Source: Bacteroidota bacterium
GTDB lineage: Bacteria; Bacteroidota; Bacteroidia; B-17B0; Aurantibacillaceae
Reading direction: 5' to 3'
Assembly: GCA_021323535.1 (NCBI GenBank)
Contig: JAJONO010000004.1
Span: 72,094-125,174, forward strand
DNA length: 53,081 bases
A model generated the notes under the pieces. That model had not been told where the DNA came from, searched no databases, and saw only the letters and a list, made by a program, of their open reading frames with translations. Shown piece by piece: positions 1-7,325 of this stretch. The translations under genes were made by a program, and so were the position numbers. The stretch's first letter is position 1. The number at the start of each line of letters is the position of its first letter.

Positions 1-324
1 TACTTCATCATACGTTTTTTTTGCAACATCTTCGCCATATTCGCAGGAAGATAAAATCGCTTTACGATCTTTAGCTGTTACAGCACTTTTAATATCCATC
101 CACACACGGTAAACTTTACCTGATAAAGTGGTTTCATCATGACCCGGCTCATCCTTGTCGGCAAACACACGCAGGCTTTCGGCCCAGCCTTTGCTCTGCT
201 CGCTGAAGCGGTTGAATAATGCTTTAAGATCGGCGTCGGTTGTTTCTTCCGCTGCTTTTTTATATCCCTCAAATCGATCGTTATTAATAATGATCAGGGA
301 ATTGACTGATGTTTTGGTTTCCAT
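1..324 (-). CDS. DUF2383/PA2169-like four-helix protein (partial, C-terminus off left edge)
   Basis: The reading frame is open from an ATG at 324 to the left edge, 108 codons, and the C-terminus lies outside the window. The visible part looks like the PA2169/DUF2383 family of ferritin-like four-helix bundles, small stress-associated proteins of unknown biochemical role. The best internal support is a paralogue at 29854-30318: both share an N-terminal pattern like LI.IN..R.EGY and a motif DxKAILSSC near the middle. The next gene on the same strand (326-562) ends one base before this start codon, so the two are probably co-transcribed. Family assignment is from recalled sequence pattern; function is unknown. 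Confidence 0.7.
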   Translation of the reverse strand, partial: METKTSVNSLIIINNDRFEGYKKAAEETTDADLKALFNRFSEQSKGWAESLRVFADKDEPGHDETTLSGKVYRVWMDIKSAVTAKDRKAILSSCEYGEDVAKKTYDEV

Positions 325-325
325 A

Positions 326-562
326 TTATTTACTTTTTTTAGTTGATGATTTCTTTTTAGACGATTTTTTTGAAGAGGATTTCTTCGACGGTTTTTTCTT
401 CGGAACTTTTGCTCCTTCTTTCCTGGCTTCAGATAAACCAATAGCTATGGCCTGCTTCCGGCTTTTTACTTTTTTTCCGGAACCACTGCGTAAAGTACCA
501 TGTTTACGTTCGTGCATGGTTTTTTCGACTTTTTCCTGCGCTTTCTTAGAATACTTTGCCAT
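326..562 (-). CDS. DUF6496-like small basic protein with lysine-rich tail
   Basis: A 78-residue protein starting MAKYSKKAQEKVEKTM. The core, with HERKHGTLRSGSGKK and KSRKQAIAIGLSEARK, matches the pattern I recall for DUF6496, short basic proteins of unknown function. The last 25 or so residues are almost only Lys and Ser, like histone-H1-type tails, so nucleic-acid binding is a fair guess but not shown. The frame stays open upstream to 697, but that extension is translated from the direct-repeat cluster and is probably not coding, so I chose the ATG at 562. It lies directly upstream of the DUF2383-like gene on the same strand. Confidence 0.7.
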   Translation of the reverse strand: MAKYSKKAQEKVEKTMHERKHGTLRSGSGKKVKSRKQAIAIGLSEARKEGAKVPKKKPSKKSSSKKSSKKKSSTKKSK

Positions 563-597
563 AGTTGTTTTTACTAAGGGAGAAAATAACGTACCAA

Positions 598-745
598 CCC
601 TGAAGCAGAATTCGTTCCTCATTCGCTTCAGGGGATTACAAAGCAGAATTCGTTCCTCATTAACTACAGGGAGTGTAAAGCAGAATTCGTTCCTCATTCG
701 CTTCAGGGATTAAAGCAGAATTCGTTCCTCATTCTCTAAGGGTTC
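598..745. repeat. Four direct repeats of about 21 bp, 35-38 bp apart
   Basis: The core GCAGAATTCGTTCCTCAT occurs four times, with repeat units starting at 603, 641, 678 and 713 (steps of 38, 37 and 35). Copies 1 and 3 are followed by CGCTTCAGGG. Around copy 1 the flanks form a perfect 9-bp inverted repeat, CCCTGAAGC (598-606) with GCTTCAGGG (625-633), with the core in an 18-nt loop. The interval 563-856 has no other gene I can support. The gaps of 14-17 bp are too short and too similar to be CRISPR spacers. Confidence 0.85.
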
Positions 746-856
746 TGAAAAAGTGAAAATGAGTTTTGTAGAGTCACATCTACATTTAAAGTATTTTATA
801 CCCTTATTATTTTCTTAATTTGTTTTTTTATTGCACCTTTGCGTCCGAAATCACCT

Positions 857-938
857 GCCCAGGTGTTGGAATTGGTAGACAAGCACGTTTGAGGGGCGTG
901 TGCCTTACGGTGTACGGGTTCGAGTCCCGTCCTGGGTA
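857..938 (+). tRNA. trnL: tRNA-Leu (anticodon GAG)
   Basis: A full class II tRNA can be folded. The acceptor GCCCAGG (857-863) pairs with CCTGGGT (931-937), the T arm contains GGTTCGAGTCC, and the anticodon loop is TTGAGGG, giving anticodon GAG for CUC/CUU leucine codons. A long variable arm is present, as in tRNA-Leu. CCA is not encoded: CT follows the discriminator base. A CACCTTTG sequence at 834-841 matches 7 of 8 positions of the Bacteroidota -7 box and may be its promoter. A terminator follows directly. Confidence 0.97.
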
Positions 939-942
939 CTTT

Positions 943-977
943 AAAAAAAAGCCGCTGAAAATCACCGGCTTTTTTTA
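943..977 (+). terminator. Rho-independent terminator of the tRNA-Leu gene
   Basis: An A-run and AGCCG pair with CGGCT and a following T7 run just after the tRNA; the loop is about 11 nt. The rest of the gap to 1244 shows no gene or clear site. Confidence 0.8.
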
Positions 978-1244
978 TTACACATAAAAACGCTCAGCTT
1001 TTAGCCGATTTTCAATAGATTGAGATTTCAAGTCTCTTGTCCTTTTTGATAATCAATACACTAAAAAACTGTAAAAATTTAATGGGTTTTTTATTTCGCC
1101 TTTAATAAAATTCGCGGGTTTCCTTTTCTCCGCTTGGATATCCTTTCAACTGCATTACCTTTATTATGTGTACCCTGTGTAGTGGTCACTTAAAAGGATT
1201 TTCTTCATTTTAACGAAGCCATTGGCTTGGCTCATTGGTAAAGT

Positions 1245-2027
1245 ATGCGTATGCAACTCTATGATATCGTCCCCGGTTTACGGCCTTACATAAAGATGAT
1301 ATGCACTATGGATTGTGATGAATACGCAGACACAAACCATATCCGCGTATTACCCGATACCTGTGTGGAGCTGTTTATAAGTTACACCAGCGCTCCTGTA
1401 GCAATCATTAATAACGAACTCTATAAGCGCAGTATTATAACATTCCGTATGAACCAGCCGATGGATGTGAAGATGCGCAAGGGCGCAGGCTGCCTTGCCA
1501 TATGTTTTTATCCCGGCATGGCATATAAATTCTTACACGTTCCCATGTACGTGTTAACTAATACTACTACTGCTTTATCAGATCTATGGAATCATGCCGC
1601 GGGAGAGATAGAAGAAAAACTAAGCAGTCTACCAACTAATGAAGCCCGGGTAAACCTGGCTCAAAATTATTTACTGCAGCAACTGGCCGGCAACAAACAA
1701 GATTTGCAGATGCTCCATTGCCTCGGGCGGGCGCAATTCTCGGGTGGCCTGATACCTGTTAGACAGCTTACGGATGATACCGGCCTCAGCCAACGTCAGC
1801 TTTCGAGAAAGTTCCAGCAACATGTAGGTCTATCACCAAAAGAGTATCTTCGGGTTTGCAGGTTTATCCAATCACTGAAGTATCTTAAAAAATACCCAAC
1901 GCTGTCGCTTACCGAAGTGGCATATGAAAGCGGTTATTTCGATCAAGCGCATTTTAACCGCGATTACAAGGCATTCGCGGATTGTACACCGGGAGAAGTG
2001 GTACGCGCCAGGAATATCCTGTATTGA
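1245..2027 (+). CDS. AraC-family transcriptional regulator
   Basis: A 260-residue protein. The last 90 or so residues form an AraC-type double helix-turn-helix: one helix pair around LTDDTGLSQRQLSRKFQQHVG and a second with SLTEVAYESGYFDQAHFNRDYKAF, the classic signature. The N-terminal 150 residues resemble the cupin-like sensing domain (DUF6597 type) common in Bacteroidota AraC proteins, with an early PGLRPYI motif. It would bind DNA in response to a small ligand. It lies 64 bp upstream of the frameshifted RibD/DHFR-like gene on the same strand, which may be its target. An internal ATG at 1251 is an alternative start. Confidence 0.9.
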   Translation: MRMQLYDIVPGLRPYIKMICTMDCDEYADTNHIRVLPDTCVELFISYTSAPVAIINNELYKRSIITFRMNQPMDVKMRKGAGCLAICFYPGMAYKFLHVPMYVLTNTTTALSDLWNHAAGEIEEKLSSLPTNEARVNLAQNYLLQQLAGNKQDLQMLHCLGRAQFSGGLIPVRQLTDDTGLSQRQLSRKFQQHVGLSPKEYLRVCRFIQSLKYLKKYPTLSLTEVAYESGYFDQAHFNRDYKAFADCTPGEVVRARNILY

Positions 2028-2091
2028 TGTCCGTTTTGTACAATTTTGTGGCCCTTACTATCCGCAACTTTGAGCCATAAAAATATTTACT

Positions 2092-2632
2092 ATGAGAAAA
2101 TTAATATTAGGATTAGCCGTAACATTAGACGGGTACATTGAAGGTCCGAACGGGGAATATGACTGGTGCTTTACCGACCAGGACTATGGCCTGAAAGAAT
2201 TTTTTGACCGTATAGATGCTATCTTCATTGGCCGTAAAAGTTACGAAACGGCACAGAAGTACGCCGAAAGTAATAATGGAAGCGCGATACCGGGTATGCC
2301 GGCTATGACCGAATACGTATTCTCTACCACCCTGAAATCGGTAAAAAAAAGGCGCAGTGCTTGTAAGTAACAATAGTATTGCTGAAGCACGAAGGATTAA
2401 GGAACAGTCGGGCAAAGATATATGGCTGTTTGGCGGCGCCTCGCTCACCGATGCTTTGATGAAAGCGGGCTTAGTAGATGAATTATGGCTCTCGGTGCAT
2501 CCCATCCTTCTCGGCGGCGGCAAACTTTTATTTCGTGAGCAGGAGATGCGGACAAAGCTCTCTCTTTTAGCAAGTAAAACTTATGAAAGCGGCCTGGTAT
2601 CGCTCCGCTACAGCATCCATAAAGAACATTAA
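2092..2632 (+). pseudogene. RibD C-terminal/dihydrofolate-reductase-like protein, frameshifted
   Basis: Two overlapping frames together make one DHFR/RibD-fold protein of the YyaP/YwjB type. Frame 1 (2092-2370) gives the N-terminal half with LAVTLDGYIEGPNGEYDW and IFIGRKSYE. The second frame (2357-2632) gives the C-terminal half with DIWLFGGASLTDALMKAGLVDELWLSVHPILLGGGK. The frame is lost at a run of eight A (2343-2350). Seven A would join the halves as KSVKKGAVLVSNN. It is a recent indel, a homopolymer sequencing error, or a site where transcriptional slippage restores the protein. The halves look otherwise intact, which favours a very recent event or an artefact. The natural substrate of this family is usually unknown. 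Confidence 0.85.
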
Positions 2633-3057
2633 CACCAATTAATCCCGGGAAAATTTTAACAACGTAAAAGAAACTTAAAGCGGCGAAATTATTCTATCAA
2701 AAATTACTTGTCTTGATCCAAATGATCAAAGCGCTATCAAGCATCCCAAAACTATGGACAGATGCCAAACTCTGCTCGCGGTTCATTTTTTTTGAATGAT
2801 TCTAAGTCACGGTTCGAATTCATTTCTGGTATTGAAGCGAAAGCGATTAAACCCGAACTCTGATTTCTTTCAAAACTCAATTTAACTCCTTCCACAGAAT
2901 TCATTAAATATTGGGAAAGAAGATAAATATCTTATCTAACTTTGATAACTGTTTTAATAAAAAAAACAGTGAATATTCACCCAACGAAACACGATAAAGA
3001 GTTGTATTCATTTATTAGACTCCTAAGGTCTGTATAATACGTTAAACTAAAAATATT
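2633..3057. other. Intergenic region with promoter for the LRR-TPR gene
   Basis: 425 bp without a gene. TAACTTTG at 2937-2944 is a perfect TAnnTTTG -7 box, with TTG at 2911-2913 as a possible -33 element (23 bp gap); this would give a leader of about 105 nt to the start at 3058. A 12-bp palindrome, GTGAATATTCAC, lies at 2969-2980, just downstream of the expected transcription start, and could be an operator. I see no other structure. Confidence 0.45.
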
Positions 3058-6000
3058 ATGTCTAAAGAATCCCCTTTTACTAAAATTGAAGACCCTCATT
3101 TCTTACAATTTCTACAAACAAAAAAATTCCGTTCGGCGCTTTGCAATGAGGCCGGTACCAAAAACGGATCGGGCCCGTACATTGATCCAAAAGCCGAAGC
3201 CGTTACCAGCAAAACCTCTGTAGCCATCCGTAAACCTATAGATGAAAAAACCGGAAGCGATATCAATACCTGGATAAAAAGTATTGCAGGGATAGAAGTT
3301 TTTACGAATGCGAAATCTGTAACCGCGAGTGGCATTGGTTTAGAAACCGTGGGTAATCTCCCTCCACATATTGAAAATTTAAATGTTTCGCTTAATAAAT
3401 TAAAAACACTTACAGGTTTACCACCCGGACTTAAACATCTAAATATAAACTTCAACGAAGAAATTACGCTTACCGAACTTCCTGAGGGCCTTGAGGTATT
3501 TAGCTGTAATCATTGTAAACTTGTGAGTTTACCAAAACTTCCTGCCAGCCTCAAAGAACTTCATTGTGCTGAAAATAAACTGAGCGAGTTACCCGAACTG
3601 CCCGAAGGTTTGCTTGTTCTGAATTGTTCTAACAATCATCTCAGCGAAAAGCCCGATCATAAACAGGCATGGATTGATTTTTCGGGCAATAAAGCTAAAA
3701 AGATAAAGGCGCCCAAAGCCGGTATCAGTTCTTTATTCGCGGGAAGCGAAAGTGATAATTTTTATCTCAAGTTAGCAGTTGTAAACGAGTTGATGAAAAG
3801 CAACAGATCGTTAGGTGACGAGCTTAAAAACCTGATCAAAAAAAGCGATGTCAAACTCGACATGATGGCTTTTGGATTAATTGCAGCGGTGCGAAATTTT
3901 GTAGAGAAAATGAATATCACCAATGAACAGCTGGAAGGATTAACAGAGATCACTATTTCAAAAAACAATGAGATATTGTATTTGTTAGATCCAGACATGG
4001 AACCAGATGTTGACGATTACAATGTAACAACATTTGATGGAATTGATGCTCTGAAAAACCTGAAAGACATTTATATTGAAAGTGCTTTAGACGAAGAAAT
4101 TGATTGGGAACCTTTACTAAATTTAAAGAAATTGAAAAGCCTGCATTTGGCTGATGAAGTACAAATTATACTCGAAAACAATACAGAGCCGGAAGAAAAA
4201 TTAAGGACCCTTGTTAAGATCCTCAAGAAAAAAACAATTGAATTTAAAGACTTTAATTTTAAGCTGGCTGTTATTGGCGCATTACACGATCTGGGGTATT
4301 ATACCAATGAAGTTGAAGAGGTCAGAGCGGCAAACGCAGATTGGTCAGAGCTGAAAAGTTTTGTTCCGGCAGTTCTGGAATACTATAAAAATCTGGAGAT
4401 CGATGCGGCATACCTGCGTGAAATTGAAGTTCTGGCTCCGGATGAAAATAACGCTGTTTATAATTCTCTATTCAATGAGCTGGAGGGAATAAGCGATCAA
4501 TTTAATATTTCATCGCTCGAAGGAGTTGAACACCTTGTAAATCTCAAAACTTTTAACCCTGAAACACTGATCGTAAAAGAAGGATTAGACTACACTCCTT
4601 TACTTGCCTGTAAAAACCTTCAGTTTGCCAATGCAGATTTTTTACGCGAGGACAAAAACTCAGACGAAGCCTACAAAAAATTAAAAGCTTATGGTGTTAA
4701 ATTACATAAGAACGAACAGGAAAAATCCAGTGATCAGGACACTGACAATACGATGACATTGGAAAATCTAAAAATGATAAAATCTTCAGTGAAAGAAATC
4801 AATAAGGCCATAAAACAAATCCAGGTAAAACCTGCCGATTTCGAGCCTTGGCAGGAGCTGGGACTAAGTCTCATGGATGAAAAAGATTATAAAAATGCGG
4901 TGTTGGTTTTTTCTTCTGCCGAAAAACTGAATCCTACTGGTTATACGATCCTCTTTAAGAAAGGTATTTCACATAATGAGCTTGAGGAATACGAACAGGC
5001 GAAAAAATGTTATTTAAAAGCTTTGGAACACTTTCCTCATAAAGATAAGTTATGGTATCATTTGGGAATGGCGCATTATAAATTGAAAGAAACAGAAAAA
5101 GGACATAAGGCGATCCGCAAAGCAATCGACATAGCCCCTCAAACACCCTATTATTACGAAGACATTAGTTACTATTCGCTTCTGAATGGAAATGTTGAAC
5201 AAGCTAAAAATTACGCTCAATCAGGTATTATAAGAGGGAATGCAGATAGATCTTACTTAAATCTTGGGCACATATACTTGATAAATGGAAACAACGACGA
5301 AGCGGTGCGTAACTACGCTCGTAGTTATTATGCGTTCCAAAAACCAGATCTCTTTTGGAAAGATTTCAAAAACAATTATGAAGTCATGTTTCAATTTAAC
5401 ATCAATCGCGAAACATATGATGTGTTAATTCCTCTTATTGAGAATGCGGTTAAACCCGGCCCGGCAAGCCTACAGGATCTTTCTTCTTACTGGAGCCGGG
5501 GGATTAATCATTCCGCATCTTTGTTTGATGCCGGAAAACGCAAAGCATTTGAGAAAATGGGTTATCCCGAAACGTTTTTAAACTGGTTGGAATTGGGCAA
5601 TCACAATTATAGTTCGGAAGTGATCAGTGGGGATATTGATGGATTTATGTACAACATTTTTAGTAGTGAAAATATTGGAAATGAAAATCAAAAAGCTGAA
5701 AACCGACTTTTATATGACAATGACTATTTGATCTTTGCCACTCACAATCAAGCGGAATACTATGTTTTTGACAAGCAAAACAATAATGAAGTGTACAGCA
5801 TTCGCGTGGAGGATTTTTTGCCTCAACTACCAGCGATCGAAGAGGTATATGACGCATTGAGCCGAACCGGCGCACAGGCTGATTTTGATAAGGATCCAAA
5901 TCTGAAATTCGAAGATGCAGGACAAACTACGCTGAGAGTTAAATCTCCTTACATCAGAAAATATATTCAGGAAACATTGTTTGGTGGAGAAGGGAAGAAA

Positions 6001-6078
6001 TACCTGAACTTTACCGGTTTTCTGGAAGCGAAAACAAGGGAAGTGATGACTTACCTCGGAGAAAATTATCAATATTAA
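3058..6078 (+). CDS. Large cytoplasmic LRR and TPR repeat protein
   Basis: 1006 residues without a signal peptide or membrane segment, so probably cytoplasmic. Residues about 95-215 are short bacterial leucine-rich repeats of the LPxxLxxLxxxxNxLxxLPELP type, as in YopM/IpaH. A second LRR-like stretch (ITISKNNEILYLLD to LADEVQI, about 290-370) is followed by a helical region. TPR repeats occupy about 595-770 (for example WYHLGMAHYKLKETEKGHKAIRKAIDIAP). The C-terminal 200 residues are not recognised; the segment NDYLIFATHNQAEYYVFDKQ slightly recalls SUKH/SMI1 folds, but this is weak. Both repeat classes mediate protein-protein contacts, so a scaffold or sensing role is likely. It is a single-gene unit with its own promoter. 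Confidence 0.75.
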   Translation: MSKESPFTKIEDPHFLQFLQTKKFRSALCNEAGTKNGSGPYIDPKAEAVTSKTSVAIRKPIDEKTGSDINTWIKSIAGIEVFTNAKSVTASGIGLETVGNLPPHIENLNVSLNKLKTLTGLPPGLKHLNINFNEEITLTELPEGLEVFSCNHCKLVSLPKLPASLKELHCAENKLSELPELPEGLLVLNCSNNHLSEKPDHKQAWIDFSGNKAKKIKAPKAGISSLFAGSESDNFYLKLAVVNELMKSNRSLGDELKNLIKKSDVKLDMMAFGLIAAVRNFVEKMNITNEQLEGLTEITISKNNEILYLLDPDMEPDVDDYNVTTFDGIDALKNLKDIYIESALDEEIDWEPLLNLKKLKSLHLADEVQIILENNTEPEEKLRTLVKILKKKTIEFKDFNFKLAVIGALHDLGYYTNEVEEVRAANADWSELKSFVPAVLEYYKNLEIDAAYLREIEVLAPDENNAVYNSLFNELEGISDQFNISSLEGVEHLVNLKTFNPETLIVKEGLDYTPLLACKNLQFANADFLREDKNSDEAYKKLKAYGVKLHKNEQEKSSDQDTDNTMTLENLKMIKSSVKEINKAIKQIQVKPADFEPWQELGLSLMDEKDYKNAVLVFSSAEKLNPTGYTILFKKGISHNELEEYEQAKKCYLKALEHFPHKDKLWYHLGMAHYKLKETEKGHKAIRKAIDIAPQTPYYYEDISYYSLLNGNVEQAKNYAQSGIIRGNADRSYLNLGHIYLINGNNDEAVRNYARSYYAFQKPDLFWKDFKNNYEVMFQFNINRETYDVLIPLIENAVKPGPASLQDLSSYWSRGINHSASLFDAGKRKAFEKMGYPETFLNWLELGNHNYSSEVISGDIDGFMYNIFSSENIGNENQKAENRLLYDNDYLIFATHNQAEYYVFDKQNNNEVYSIRVEDFLPQLPAIEEVYDALSRTGAQADFDKDPNLKFEDAGQTTLRVKSPYIRKYIQETLFGGEGKKYLNFTGFLEAKTREVMTYLGENYQY

Positions 6079-6204
6079 AAACTGAAACAGCATCATTAAA
6101 CATACCATGGAAGAAATAGATTAACTTAAGATTTAGTCATAGCATTAACAAGTCAATAACAGGTTCGCTCTTAAATCAAACTTATTTTTGGCTGTAGCTT
6201 AATT

Positions 6205-7266
6205 ATGAAAAAAGTTATTTATTGCTTGCCTTTAGTTATATTTCTTCTCGCCGCATGTAACGAAAAAAATCAAAGCTCTGGCCAACAAATTTCAAAACCG
6301 CTATCAGGAGACACTGTTTTTGAAATCGGCAATGAGATCCGTTGTATTTTCCAGGATTCTAAAAACAATCTATGGTTTGCTACCAATGGAGAAGGTGCCT
6401 TTAGATACGACGGGAAAACAATTCTCAATTTTACAGACAAACACGGACTATGCAATAATTTCGTTTGGAAAATAGAAGAAGACAAAAGCGGAAATATCTG
6501 GCTGAAAACCAGAGACGCCGTTTGTTATTTTGACGGTCAAAAGTTTACAACAGTAGAGCCGGTAAAAAATGCAGATCCGGTTTTTAATCAAAATCAGGTA
6601 AATGAAAACCTGCTGGTTGAATATTATTACATTAAAAAAAAGCCTGTAAAAATACCATTGCCGAAAAATTCGCCATTAAAGGATGAACCATTAACACGTT
6701 TTCGTTATGATATTTATTCTTCCTGTAAAGACAAAAACGGACGTCTGTGGTTTGGAACCTGTACCGCAGGTGTTTGTGTTTACGATGGAAAAACATACAG
6801 CTGGCTCAATTACGAAGAATTAGGCGCGCCTGTACGTTCTATTTTCGAAGATAAAAACGGAAACATCTGGATTGGCAATAATGGAAATGGCTTATTTAAA
6901 TATGATGGAAAAAGTCTGATCAACTTTACAAAAGAACATCATCTTGATAATCCCGATTTTTTAAAAACCATGGTGGGTAAAGAAGGTACTTTGGCGCGTG
7001 TGTGGTCAATCACCGACGATAAAGACGGAAACCTCTGGATTGGAACAATAGATGCCGGTGTATGGAAGTACGACACACATCCGAACGGCTCAGCCGGGCG
7101 GGGAGAAAGATTAACCAATTATACCACTCAGAACGGACTTGGAAGCAATTTTATCTGGACCATCTTCAGAGACAAAAATGATTGCCTTTGGTTTGGAACT
7201 GATGGATCTGGAGTTTATACTTTAGATGACAAAACGTTTAAACGATTTACAGGCAAAACCAAATAA
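6205..7266 (+). CDS. Beta-propeller lipoprotein (two-component-regulator propeller repeats)
   Basis: A 353-residue protein with a type II signal peptide ending in LLAAC (Cys18), so anchored in a membrane. The rest is made of repeats of the type D.NGN.WIGT...GV..YDGK, the Reg_prop blades found in the sensor part of Bacteroidota hybrid two-component proteins. Examples are DKSGNIWLKTRD, DKNGRLWFGTCT, DKNGNIWIGNNG and DKDGNLWIGTID. There is no kinase part: this is a stand-alone propeller. It may bind a ligand or a partner at the cell surface. It is transcribed alone and is followed by a bidirectional terminator. Confidence 0.85.
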   Translation: MKKVIYCLPLVIFLLAACNEKNQSSGQQISKPLSGDTVFEIGNEIRCIFQDSKNNLWFATNGEGAFRYDGKTILNFTDKHGLCNNFVWKIEEDKSGNIWLKTRDAVCYFDGQKFTTVEPVKNADPVFNQNQVNENLLVEYYYIKKKPVKIPLPKNSPLKDEPLTRFRYDIYSSCKDKNGRLWFGTCTAGVCVYDGKTYSWLNYEELGAPVRSIFEDKNGNIWIGNNGNGLFKYDGKSLINFTKEHHLDNPDFLKTMVGKEGTLARVWSITDDKDGNLWIGTIDAGVWKYDTHPNGSAGRGERLTNYTTQNGLGSNFIWTIFRDKNDCLWFGTDGSGVYTLDDKTFKRFTGKTK

Positions 7267-7271
7267 AATAA

Positions 7272-7303
7272 AAAACCCCAAAGCAGATTTGCCTTGGGGT
7301 TTT
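7272..7303. terminator. Bidirectional terminator
   Basis: AAAACCCCAA..GCA (7272-7285) pairs with TGC..TTGGGGTTTT (7290-7303), with one internal mismatch and a 4-nt loop. It separates the convergent propeller gene and the T9SS adhesin gene and has A/T tails on both sides. Confidence 0.85.
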
Positions 7304-7325
7304 AAATTTATAAAAAGATTAAAGA

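Noticed and set aside
563-697. N-terminal extension of the DUF6496-like protein through the repeats
   Set aside because: It is translated repeat sequence (MRNEFCF repeated) and does not belong to the family; the ATG at 562 gives the expected start MAKYSKKAQEKVEK.
603-733. Possible small CRISPR array
   Set aside because: The repeats are 21 bp with intervals of only 14-17 bp, and the intervals are similar to each other (CGCTTCAGGG occurs twice). No cas genes are in the window.
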